Of a stretch of DNA of 64,000 bases, positions 55,360-63,169 are shown piece by piece. Source of the stretch: Pseudomonas viridiflava (lineage in GTDB: Bacteria; Pseudomonadota; Gammaproteobacteria; Pseudomonadales; Pseudomonadaceae); contig NZ_UTVH01000034.1 in the NCBI RefSeq assembly GCF_900585905.1, positions 248,001 through 312,000 on the forward strand. Direction: 5' to 3'. Numbering within the stretch: the first letter of the stretch is position 1; every line of letters begins with the position of its first letter. The translations under genes were made by a program, and so were the position numbers. A model generated the notes under the pieces. That model searched no databases, was not told where the DNA came from, and worked only from the letters and a program-made list of their open reading frames with translations.

Positions 55360-56795
55360 CAGTAAACCTCTCGCGTGAAGAGCACTGCAGGCACAGTGCG
55401 CAACAGAATGTAAATGTCGAACCAGACCGACCAGTTCTCGATGTATTCCAGGTCGAACTCGACCCGTTTCTCGATTTTTTCCACGGTATCGGTTTCACCC
55501 CGGAATCCGTTGATCTGCGCCAGGCCGGTGATCCCCGGCTTGACCCGATGACGTGAGGTGTATTCCTTCACCGCCTGCTCGAACAGGATGCCGGCGGCCT
55601 TGGTCGCGGTGGCGTGGGGGCGCGGGCCGACCATGGACATGCTGCCAATGATCACGTTGAACAACTGCGGCAGCTCATCCAGGCTGGTGCGGCGGATAAA
55701 GCGACCGACTCGCGTGATCCTGGCGTCGCCACGGGTTGTCTGCTGCTCGGCTGTGGCATCAGCCTGGTGGTGATGCATCGAGCGAAACTTGCACACCTTG
55801 ATCATGCGGTTGTTGTAGCCGTAGCGGTTTTGCCGAAACAGCACGGGGCCTCGGGAATCCAGCTTGATTGCCAGGGCGATGGCCAGCATCAGGGGCGAGA
55901 GCAGTATCAGGGCGAGGGCCGCCAGCATCAGGTCTTCAATGCGCTTGAACAACGGCGACCAGCCGGACAGCGGCACGTCGGAGGCGTTGAACATCGGCAG
56001 ATTGGCCACTTCGGTGAGGCGGTTGTGGGTATGACGGAAGGCAATCATGTCCGGCACCAGGAGCACATTCACCGGGTAGCGGCGCAGCTCGCGGATGATG
56101 TGATCCATACGGTTTTCCGCCGACCACGGCAGCGCCACCAGCACCTGGGTGACTTTTTCTTCGCGGATCAGGCGTTCCAGGTCGTTGCAGTTGCCCAGCA
56201 GCGGCAGGCCAGCCACGGTCTTTGGCAGTCGACGAATGCGATCATCGATGAAGCCGCTGACGCCGGAGCGGATGTCCTGATTGTCCAGCAGGTACTCGGC
56301 CAGGCGCTGGCCATTTTCCGTGGCCCCGAGGATGACAGCGTTCTGCAGGAAGAATCCTTTTTGCATCAGATGCTTGAACAGCACCAGCAGGAACAGCCGC
56401 TCGACGATGAACAGCGCCAGACTGCTCAAGTACCAGATCACCAGATGTTCGTTGGCGATGTAGTCGAAAAAAGCCAGGGACTGGTGCATGAACAGCAGCA
56501 GGCAGAACGCCGCCGACCAGGCCAGGATAATCAGGCGAAAACGCAGGGCGTTGCTGAACAGGGCTTCGGAATACACCCCCAGTACCTGAAAGATCAGCAC
56601 CCCCAGCAGGCCGAAAAATAGTTGCACGGCAAAATAGCCATGCGGCACGTCGCCGGCATTTTCGCGGGACAGCAGCAAAATAAGCAGGCCAGGCAGGATG
56701 CAGGTCAGGCCGTGCATCAGACGGATGCCAAACAGAAAGTAGACAATCAGGCTGGTCTTGGTTTGCAGGAGGCTGTCAACAGGCTGCAATCGCAT
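55359..56795 (-). CDS. pslA: Undecaprenyl-phosphate glycosylphosphotransferase PslA
   Basis: Initiating enzyme that loads the first sugar-1-phosphate onto undecaprenyl phosphate. The product is 478 residues from ATG 56795, with GAGGAAG at a good distance. Five N-terminal membrane helices lead to a nucleotide-binding-like middle domain (VILGATENGQRLAEYLL). The C-terminal bac_transf domain carries FRQNRYGYNNRMIKVCKFRSM and RTSLDELPQLFNVI. First gene of the operon. The frame extends upstream over the leader but without coding character. The upstream gap contains a palindrome and GGA motifs suggestive of Rsm control. Confidence 0.93.
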   Translation of the reverse strand: MRLQPVDSLLQTKTSLIVYFLFGIRLMHGLTCILPGLLILLLSRENAGDVPHGYFAVQLFFGLLGVLIFQVLGVYSEALFSNALRFRLIILAWSAAFCLLLFMHQSLAFFDYIANEHLVIWYLSSLALFIVERLFLLVLFKHLMQKGFFLQNAVILGATENGQRLAEYLLDNQDIRSGVSGFIDDRIRRLPKTVAGLPLLGNCNDLERLIREEKVTQVLVALPWSAENRMDHIIRELRRYPVNVLLVPDMIAFRHTHNRLTEVANLPMFNASDVPLSGWSPLFKRIEDLMLAALALILLSPLMLAIALAIKLDSRGPVLFRQNRYGYNNRMIKVCKFRSMHHHQADATAEQQTTRGDARITRVGRFIRRTSLDELPQLFNVIIGSMSMVGPRPHATATKAAGILFEQAVKEYTSRHRVKPGITGLAQINGFRGETDTVEKIEKRVEFDLEYIENWSVWFDIYILLRTVPAVLFTREVY

Positions 56796-56797
56796 AT

Positions 56798-56826
56798 CGC
56801 TTCCTCGCTTCATTGTCGGTCCGTGA
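56798..56826 (-). promoter_or_regulatory. Candidate RsmA/CsrA sites in the pslA leader
   Basis: On the minus strand, CACGGAC lies about 25 bases upstream of the start, and GCGAGGAAGCG overlaps the ribosome site. CACGGAC fits the CANGGAN core of RsmA sites. In P. aeruginosa psl translation is repressed by RsmA at the leader, so a similar control is plausible here. Pattern match only. Confidence 0.4.
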
Positions 56827-56878
56827 CGCCCTGGCTGGCACACGCATGCGCATCGCACCTTTAAATGGGAAAAACTGA

Positions 56879-56894
56879 ATGCATTCGAATGCAT
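56879..56894. promoter_or_regulatory. Perfect 16-bp palindrome upstream of pslA
   Basis: ATGCATTCGAATGCAT is a perfect palindrome 84 bases before the pslA start, in the 462-base gap 56796-57257 that also serves the divergent yegS gene. It may bind a regulator of the exopolysaccharide operon. No other strong dyad was seen in this gap. Confidence 0.5.
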
Positions 56895-57257
56895 CCAGTC
56901 TTCCGGCACCCGCTCGCCGATCTGTCCACACTCCGCATTTCTGATATCGGCACTGCGGGTCTAATACTTTAGTGATGTAGGCATCCTCCGTGATTGTCGT
57001 TGAAAAGGCTGGGAAATAACGATGTAGTGGAGTAAAGCCGATGAACCAGCCAAAGTCATTTTTTGCTTCAAAAATCCCTGTTTTAGATGATTCATATGAG
57101 GGTGGCACGGCCAGCCGTGGCGGCATCTTCGGCCAGCGTTCACGGGGGCAATAAAGGCACAAAGGCCAGCATCCAAAAAATTATCGGCATTGGCCCGGTC
57201 TTTTCCCGTGCGCCGAGGTCAACATCTTTCGCAACGAATTATTGGGAGCAGGCAGCG

Positions 57258-58172
57258 ATGACACGACGGGCTTTATTGATTCTGCATGGCAAGCAGGCGC
57301 TTAACGAAGAAGTGCGTGAAGCGGTCGAGCGCAAACGTGACGAAGGCTGGGAGCTGGATGTGCGGCTGACCTGGGAAGGTGGCGATGCCCAGCGGCTGGT
57401 CAGCGAAGCGTTGGCGGCGGGGCATTTGCAGATCATTGCTGGCGGCGGCGACGGCACATTGCGTGACATCGCCGAGGCCCTGGCGCTGTCAGGCAGCGAA
57501 GCCGAGCTGACCATCATGCCGCTGGGCACGGCCAATGATTTTGCCCGTGCTGCCGGTGTTCCTCTCGAACCCGGCCCGGCGCTGGACCTGCTTGCCGCAC
57601 CCGCGCGCGCGGTGGACCTGGGGGAGGTGGGCGGTAAGCTGTTCATGAACATGGCCACCGGCGGCTTTGGCAGCCAGGTGACGGCTAATACTTCCGAAGA
57701 CCTGAAGAAAGTCCTCGGCGGCGCGGCGTATCTGTTCACCGGCCTGACCCGGTTCAGCGAGCTGAGTACGGCCTATGGCGAACTGACCGGTCCGGATTTC
57801 CATTGGAGCGGCGACCTGCTGGCGCTGGGCATTGGCAACGGACGCCAGGCGGGCGGCGGCCACGTGCTGTGCCCATCGGCGCTGGCTGACGACGGCTTGC
57901 TGGACATCAGCATTCTGCCTGCGCCGCAGGAACTGGTGGGTACGCTCAAAGGCTTGCTGGAAGGCGGGCTGGGGATCGACAACATGTTCATTCGCGCGCG
58001 TCTGCCCTGGGTGGCACTGAAGTCGGCGCAGGGCCTGGATATCAACCTCGATGGCGAGCCATTGACTGGCGAAAACCTGCGCTTCACTGCGCGCCCTGCG
58101 GCGTTGAAGGTGCATTTGCCTACCGACTCGCAACTGTTCAGCGACGCGCCACGCCTCAGTCGTCCAGACTGA
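57258..58172 (+). CDS. yegS: YegS-like lipid kinase
   Basis: Diacylglycerol-kinase-type enzyme of 304 residues (E. coli YegS 299) that would phosphorylate a membrane lipid such as phosphatidylglycerol or diacylglycerol using ATP. The nucleotide motif IAGGGDGTLRDIAEAL is at about 58-73 and PLGTANDFARA follows at about 92. The C-terminal beta-sandwich contains LALGIGNGRQAGGG. ATG 57258 has GGGAG upstream; the frame extends to 57087 without protein character. Its 3' end overlaps the convergent response-regulator gene by 17 bases. Confidence 0.93.
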   Translation: MTRRALLILHGKQALNEEVREAVERKRDEGWELDVRLTWEGGDAQRLVSEALAAGHLQIIAGGGDGTLRDIAEALALSGSEAELTIMPLGTANDFARAAGVPLEPGPALDLLAAPARAVDLGEVGGKLFMNMATGGFGSQVTANTSEDLKKVLGGAAYLFTGLTRFSELSTAYGELTGPDFHWSGDLLALGIGNGRQAGGGHVLCPSALADDGLLDISILPAPQELVGTLKGLLEGGLGIDNMFIRARLPWVALKSAQGLDINLDGEPLTGENLRFTARPAALKVHLPTDSQLFSDAPRLSRPD

Positions 58173-58818
58173 TAATGCCCTCGCGGACACAGAACAACAC
58201 CAGACCGGCCACGTCGTGAATCTGTAACCGTTTCATGATTTGGGCGCGGTGGGTTTCCACGGTCTTGATGCTCAGGCCCAGGCCCGCCGCGATCTCTCGG
58301 GTTGATTTGCCGCGGACCACCAGGCGAAGTATTTCCAGCTGGCGAGCAGTGAGGTTGTGCGTGTCTGCAACTTCCCCAAGCGGCGGAGCGGCGCCCGTCA
58401 GCGCCTGCTGGATCACGGTGTGGGCAATGGCAGGGCTCAGGTAGCGGTCGCCATTGCGCAGCGCATCCAGCGCCTGCGCAAGCTCGGTGGCAGTGGTGTC
58501 CTTGAGCAGATAACCGTGAGCCCCCGCTTGCAAGGCACGCATGACCAGTGCGGAGTCAGTGTGCATGGACAGGATCAGCACCTTGCTGCGCGGCATGCAC
58601 CGTTGCAGTTTCTCTAACGCATCCAGGCCGTTGACCTGCTTCATCGAGATGTCGAGCAGAATGATGTCCGGGTCAAGCGCGGCAGTCAGTTCGCTCAACT
58701 GCGCACCATCACTGGCTTCGCCGATCACCTGATAGCCAGGGATGTCAGCCACCAGCGCACGTACCCCTGCACGGATCAGCGAATGGTCATCGATCAGCAG
58801 CAGGGTGCAGTGGCTCAT
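58156..58818 (-). CDS. NarL/FixJ-type response regulator
   Basis: Two-component regulator of 220 residues. The receiver domain has the acidic pair D10-D11 and phosphorylation site D56 (ILLDISM). The C-terminal LuxR-type helix-turn-helix lies at about 152-210 (LTARQLEILRLVVRGKSTREIA). It starts one base inside the stop of the kinase gene (TGATG), so the pair is translationally coupled. It resembles UhpA/NarL regulators; targets unknown. Its last 17 bases overlap yegS on the other strand. Confidence 0.92.
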   Translation of the reverse strand: MSHCTLLLIDDHSLIRAGVRALVADIPGYQVIGEASDGAQLSELTAALDPDIILLDISMKQVNGLDALEKLQRCMPRSKVLILSMHTDSALVMRALQAGAHGYLLKDTTATELAQALDALRNGDRYLSPAIAHTVIQQALTGAAPPLGEVADTHNLTARQLEILRLVVRGKSTREIAAGLGLSIKTVETHRAQIMKRLQIHDVAGLVLFCVREGIISLDD

Positions 58819-59705
58819 CAACCAGCGCCTGTGTGTGCACGCTCATGGGTGCGTGGCGCCCACGGGAACAGCACATCAATCTGCGTGCCGGCGCCTGGAG
58901 CGCTGTACAGCTGCCAGCTGGCCCCCAGCAGGCTGGCACGCTCAGTCATGCCCGCCATGCCGCGCTGTCCTGCACTGGCCGGATCGGATAACGGCGAGAA
59001 GCCCAGACCATCATCACTGATGTGTAACTGCAGGCCTTCGGGCAGGCGCTGAACACGCACCAGCAGATTCTGCGCCTGGGCATGGCGGAGCATATTGGTG
59101 ACCGCCTCCTGAGTGATTCGAAAGGCCGCTGCTGCCATCGCCTGGGGAATGCCGGCCAGCTGCTGCTTGCACTCAAGGCTCCAGCCCACTTGCGTATCGC
59201 TCAGAGTCCGCAGCAGATGGCCGCGCAGGCTCGCTTCGAGGCCCTCGCTGGCCAGCTGCCGCGGATGCAGCGTGGCCGATACGTCGCGCACCTTGGTCAG
59301 GGTTTCGTCCAGCGTGTCGATCAGCCTGGCGCTGTGTGGCGCGATCTCCGCTGGCAATCGGCGGTCCAGCCACTGCGCCTGCAGCTTTGCGGCAGTGAGC
59401 ATCTGGCCGATGTCGTCATGCAGCTCGCGGCTCAGACGATGGCGTTCGATTTGCTGCACGTGCAGCATCCGTTCGGCCAGTTCCTGCGGCGTCAGCGTGA
59501 TCGTGCATTCCAGCTGCCGCAGGGCCATCAAGGCGCTGGCAATCAGCAGCAGATCAAGCACCAGTAGCAGCCCGGGAAACTCTGCAGACTCAAGGTACAC
59601 CCAGACACTGCCTGCCAATGCCGCAGCGCACAACGCGATGTTGAGCCACAGCGCCTGGCGAGGGGTCATGTGCCGGAATCTGGCGTACGAGAAGTAGGGG
59701 CGCAT
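58818..59705 (-). CDS. NarX/UhpB-type sensor histidine kinase
   Basis: Membrane kinase of 295 residues that should phosphorylate the downstream regulator. Two N-terminal helices (about 19-37 and 44-64) are joined by a very short periplasmic loop. A HisKA_3 dimerisation domain has phospho-acceptor H96 in RELHDDIG. The HATPase domain is at about 195-285, with EAVTNMLRHAQA and DDGLGF. With no periplasmic sensor domain it probably senses within the membrane or the cytosol. ATG 59705 is the preferred start; the upstream extension looks non-coding. Confidence 0.88.
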   Translation of the reverse strand: MRPYFSYARFRHMTPRQALWLNIALCAAALAGSVWVYLESAEFPGLLLVLDLLLIASALMALRQLECTITLTPQELAERMLHVQQIERHRLSRELHDDIGQMLTAAKLQAQWLDRRLPAEIAPHSARLIDTLDETLTKVRDVSATLHPRQLASEGLEASLRGHLLRTLSDTQVGWSLECKQQLAGIPQAMAAAAFRITQEAVTNMLRHAQAQNLLVRVQRLPEGLQLHISDDGLGFSPLSDPASAGQRGMAGMTERASLLGASWQLYSAPGAGTQIDVLFPWAPRTHERAHTGAG

Positions 59706-59980
59706 AGCGTCTGTATTCACTGGATAGTTAACACTCAATACCACGCTACAACGGACATCGGCCGGGCCCGATCGTTGCCCTGCGGACCCGATATCGAGTG
59801 TGCTGCGCAGCCATGTCAGGCATTTAAGCATGCCTTCGGCTGTGCATTCGGGATTTATGCGCGCATTTGAGGGGATGACCTGACATGGCTTTCGCTTTAC
59901 ACCCGAATGGATGCGCAGGTGTATTGAAAGCGCCCAGCAGAAGGGATCTTGCCAGAGCCGGTGCCGAGAATCAGCCCCCG

Positions 59981-60448
59981 CTAGCTGCTGCGCTCACTGG
60001 CGTCATGCGCCTGCAGACGCGTGCCCAAAGGCTGCCGAGCGTTGCTGGTAATCAGGCGTTCGAGGCCACAGGTGGAAGCGAAGCGGTCAAGCAGTTCGCG
60101 CTGCTCACTTTCGTCCAGGGGCAACTGGCCGGTGCGCAGGTCGATCAACTCCAGCTGCCAGGCAAGCAGGGTCAGGCAGCGCTCGAGTGTCTGCAATGCT
60201 TCAGCGGTCAGGCTGGCCTCGGCAATGACACTGCGCAACTTTCGAGTGAACTCGGCGGTGCAGGGGATGTGCGCCATATCGGCATCTTCGGACAGCTTGC
60301 GCAGGGTGCGAAGCAGGCAATGCACCGCGTCCTCGTCGCCGCTGATCAGCTCCAGGTGCGCCACGCATTCCTGGCAGATGTACAGCAGCCGTTGCGACTC
60401 ATCGAGAAATTCGCCATGGGTGGCGTGCCAGTCATTGCCGTTCAGCAT
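59981..60448 (-). CDS. HPt-like helical protein lacking the phospho-acceptor histidine
   Basis: All-helical protein of 155 residues. Its first 80 residues resemble the CheA P1/HPt bundle: EFLDESQRLL then LLRTLRKLSEDADMAH aligns with the LFRALHTLKGSAGMLG-type pattern, with the histidine replaced by R50 and KG by SE. It is thus probably unable to carry phosphate. The C-terminal half (about 85-130) continues helical. Start at ATG 60448, chosen because GGAGTCACCC gives an ideal site; ATG 60460 lacks one. It is divergent from cheV across a 553-base gap. A role in chemotaxis or biofilm signalling is inference. Confidence 0.65.
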   Translation of the reverse strand: MLNGNDWHATHGEFLDESQRLLYICQECVAHLELISGDEDAVHCLLRTLRKLSEDADMAHIPCTAEFTRKLRSVIAEASLTAEALQTLERCLTLLAWQLELIDLRTGQLPLDESEQRELLDRFASTCGLERLITSNARQPLGTRLQAHDASERSS

Positions 60449-60825
60449 GGGTGACTCCATTGAGCATGGATCGCGACGGTATTGCGCCGAAAATGGATCG
60501 CAGAACGTTAATGCGACTGCGGGGCTGATGTCTGTAGGCTTTGTCTGATTGTTGCCCAGCTCGATACGTTCCAAAGCCACCATCCGTCGCCATTCCGTTT
60601 ATTCCCGACCAGCGCCATGCGACGCCCGCAGTGACACGACCGTCACTTTCAGCGGTTGTAAACGGCAGGATCTTTGCTGCTGCCCGTGAAGCAGACAAGG
60701 GCACGACTCCATTTATTAATGCGAATGCCGTCACAGTAATGGCTCACGCACGGGGCGCAAATCAGGTCTGCCCTGAGCCCTTCTAGGGGGAACCCTTAGG
60801 GCGCGTCATGCTTGAGCTGCAGGGG

Positions 60826-60841
60826 ACGCAAACGTTTGCGT
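60826..60841. promoter_or_regulatory. Perfect LacI-type palindrome upstream of cheV
   Basis: ACGCAAACGTTTGCGT is a perfect 16-bp palindrome with a central CG, the shape of PurR/LacI-family operators. It lies 106 bases upstream of the sigma-28 -35 element of cheV. No LacI-family gene is in the window. The rest of the 553-base gap 60449-61001 shows no gene. Confidence 0.5.
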
Positions 60842-60931
60842 AAAAGGTCCGGGTTTGCGGGGCGAACCGGCAGTCAATGGTGGCCTGATGCTTAAGTGCC
60901 ATTATTTGCTCCGTCAGGCGTTTAATGGCAT

Positions 60932-60958
60932 TAACGTCCGACCGATTGCAGCCGATAA
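60932..60958 (+). promoter_or_regulatory. Sigma-28 (FliA) promoter of cheV
   Basis: TAAC at 60932-60935, exactly 15 bases, then GCCGATAA at 60951-60958, a perfect -10 match to the flagellar sigma consensus, with one mismatch in the -35. The predicted start lies about 35 bases before the gene. FliA control is usual for chemotaxis genes. Confidence 0.8.
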
Positions 60959-61001
60959 CAGCTTTGCAGACTTACTGTGACCCACGCTTCAGGAGCTATA
61001 A

Positions 61002-61931
61002 ATGGCTGGCATTCTCGACTCGGTAGATCAACGCACACAACTGGTGGGCGAGAACCGCCTGGAAATCCTCATGTTCCGCCTGGCGGGTCGGCAGTTGTTT
61101 GCAATTAACGTATTCAAGGTTCAGGAAGTGCTGCAGCTGCCCAAGCTGACCCTGATGCCGCAACGTCATTCCTTTGTCTGCGGCGTGGTCAACCTGCGCG
61201 GGCAGACCCTGCCGGTGATCGACCTGTCCCAGGCCATCGGCATGAAGCCACTGGTGCCAGGGCCTAACAGCACGATCATCGTCACCGAGTACAACCGCTC
61301 GGTGCAGGCCTTCCTGGTGGGCGGCGTCGACCGCATCGTCAACATGAACTGGGATGCGATCATGCCGCCGCCTGCCAGCGCAGGTCGTCAGCATTACCTG
61401 ACCGCGATCAGCAAGGTCGATGACCAACTGGTTGAAGTCATAGACGTAGAAAAAGTCCTCGCCGAGATCGTGCCCTACAACGCCAAGGTGTCCAGCGAGA
61501 AGCTGGAAGATCCCATCCTTGCCGCTGCAGTCGGCCGGGAAATTCTGCTGGTCGATGACTCCAAGGTCGCGCTCAGCCAGTTGCGCGACACCCTGTCGCA
61601 ACTGGGGCTCAAACTTCACGTGGCCAGCGACGGCCTCAAGGCCTTGAACATGCTCAAGGCGTGGGCTGACGAAGGTCATGTCATGACCGACAAGCTGCTG
61701 ATGGTATTCACCGACGCCGAGATGCCGGAAATGGACGGTTACCGCCTGACTACCGAAATCCGCAACGACCAGCGCCTGCGCGAGCTGTATGTGGTGCTGC
61801 ATACATCGCTGTCCGGCAGCTTCAACGAATCCATGGTCAAGAAGGTCGGTTGCGACAATTTCCTTTCCAAATTCCAGCCCGACAAGCTGGTAGACGTGGT
61901 CCGCGAGCGCCTGGTGATGGTTCAAGGCTGA
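61002..61931 (+). CDS. Chemotaxis coupling protein CheV
   Basis: Hybrid adaptor of 309 residues. The N-terminal CheW domain (about 15-160, with GVVNLRGQTLPVIDL) couples receptors to CheA. The C-terminal receiver (about 180-305) has LLVDDSKV and phosphorylation site D238 (FTDAEMPEMDG), allowing phosphate-dependent adaptation. AGGAG lies 6 bases before ATG 61002. It is monocistronic behind a sigma-28 promoter. Pseudomonads carry several CheV paralogues; which receptors this one serves is unknown. Confidence 0.95.
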   Translation: MAGILDSVDQRTQLVGENRLEILMFRLAGRQLFAINVFKVQEVLQLPKLTLMPQRHSFVCGVVNLRGQTLPVIDLSQAIGMKPLVPGPNSTIIVTEYNRSVQAFLVGGVDRIVNMNWDAIMPPPASAGRQHYLTAISKVDDQLVEVIDVEKVLAEIVPYNAKVSSEKLEDPILAAAVGREILLVDDSKVALSQLRDTLSQLGLKLHVASDGLKALNMLKAWADEGHVMTDKLLMVFTDAEMPEMDGYRLTTEIRNDQRLRELYVVLHTSLSGSFNESMVKKVGCDNFLSKFQPDKLVDVVRERLVMVQG

Positions 61932-62011
61932 TTGCTGACTGCCTCTGGCGATCAGTCGTGGGGCTGCGCTGAAATCCAGACGCCCTGTCATCTCGCGGTA
62001 CACACGGATTT

Positions 62012-62059
62012 GTAGGAGCCAGCGCCATCGCGGCCGTCGTAAACTCTGGCGGCTCCTAC
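62012..62059. repeat. REP-like hairpin after cheV, copy 1
   Basis: GTAGGAGCC (62012-62020) and GGCTCCTAC (62051-62059) are exact inverted repeats, with a partial inner dyad. The termini match the element at 36067-36145. Confidence 0.7.
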
Positions 62060-62084
62060 GAGACCCGAGCATCCCACAATATCC

Positions 62085-62171
62085 GTAGGGGCTCCCGGGC
62101 ACCGCGAGGCAGCGATAGCGTTTCACCGGACACCCCGCCATCGCGGCCTCGCGGTGCTCGTGCGCTCCTAC
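62085..62171. repeat. REP-like hairpin after cheV, copy 2
   Basis: A perfect 12-bp stem GCACCGCGAGGC / GCCTCGCGGTGC (62099-62110, 62146-62157) sits between outer arms that match at 8 of 10 bases (62085-62094, 62162-62171) and end in GCTCCTAC. Together with copy 1 it occupies most of the 365-base gap 61932-62296, forming a REP doublet. Confidence 0.65.
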
Positions 62172-62296
62172 AAGATCCACGCGAGGCTGCGATTGGCGTG
62201 CTGTCCTCGCTCAACCTCCACGTCATCCCAGCGCCAAGTTCGTATAAGCTTGCGGCCTCAATCCTCCGGTGATCCCTGCCAGACAAGGAACAGGTC

Positions 62297-63106
62297 ATGC
62301 TTCATCTTTGCGCGCTGTACCGTTTTCCGCTCAAATCCGGCAAGGCCGAAGTGCTTGAGCAGGCTTCATTTGACGAACTGGGAATGGCGGGCGATCGGCG
62401 CTGGATGCTGGTGGATGAGGCCAGCGGACGCTTTCTGACCCAGCGCGCCTTGCCGCAGATGTCGCAACTCTCTGCGCGCTGGAACCTGGACGGCGGCATT
62501 ACGCTGTCGGCGCCCGGATTCGATCCACTGGCCATCCCCCTTGCGCAAAACAGCGAAGGCAATCTGCGCGGCATCACGCTGTGGCGCGACTCTCTGCGCG
62601 TGCCGGATGCCGGCGACGCTGCGGCAGCGTGGGTCAGCGCCTTTATCGGCAAACCCACGCGCATGGTGCATGTCCCTGCCGAACGCGCGCGCCGATTGCC
62701 CAGCGGCTATGGCGAGAGCGCTGACCGGGTGGGTTTTGCCGACGGCTTTCCTTTGTTGCTGATCGGTCAGGGCTCCCTCGACGAGCTTTCCGGGCGGATC
62801 GGTCGCCCTCAGGAAATGCTGCGCTTTCGTCCCAATCTGGTGATATCGGGCGCACCAGCCTTCGCTGAAGATGGCTGGAAACGCCTGCGTATCGGCGACC
62901 TGGAATTTCGTCTGCTCAAGCCCTGCGCTCGTTGCATCCTGACCACCATCGACCCTGCCACCGGCGAGCGCAACGCCGATCGCGAACCGCTGGCCACGCT
63001 CAAGACCTATCGCGAACATGATGGCGAGATCCGGTTCGGACAGAATATGGTCAGCGACGGTCCCGGCACGCTTGAGGTCGGCATGCCGGTGACCCTCCTG
63101 GAGTGA
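62297..63106 (+). CDS. MOSC-domain protein (YcbX-like, without ferredoxin domain)
   Basis: Predicted molybdenum-cofactor sulfurase C-terminal type protein of 269 residues. It has the MOSC N-terminal beta-barrel (LYRFPLKSGKAE, GDRRWMLVD) and the MOSC domain proper (about 110-265), with FRPNLVISG and the conserved cysteine in KPCARC, which would bind Moco or carry sulfur. E. coli YcbX (369 residues) has an additional 2Fe-2S domain, absent here. Family members reduce N-hydroxylated base analogues. Start at ATG 62297, with AAGGAA upstream. It may be co-transcribed with the next gene, 63 bases away. Confidence 0.9.
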   Translation: MLHLCALYRFPLKSGKAEVLEQASFDELGMAGDRRWMLVDEASGRFLTQRALPQMSQLSARWNLDGGITLSAPGFDPLAIPLAQNSEGNLRGITLWRDSLRVPDAGDAAAAWVSAFIGKPTRMVHVPAERARRLPSGYGESADRVGFADGFPLLLIGQGSLDELSGRIGRPQEMLRFRPNLVISGAPAFAEDGWKRLRIGDLEFRLLKPCARCILTTIDPATGERNADREPLATLKTYREHDGEIRFGQNMVSDGPGTLEVGMPVTLLE

Positions 63107-63169
63107 CCGCGCCCGTATTGCCGGGCGCCTGAGTGTCACCTGCCATTCCCACACATTGCGGAGCTTGCC

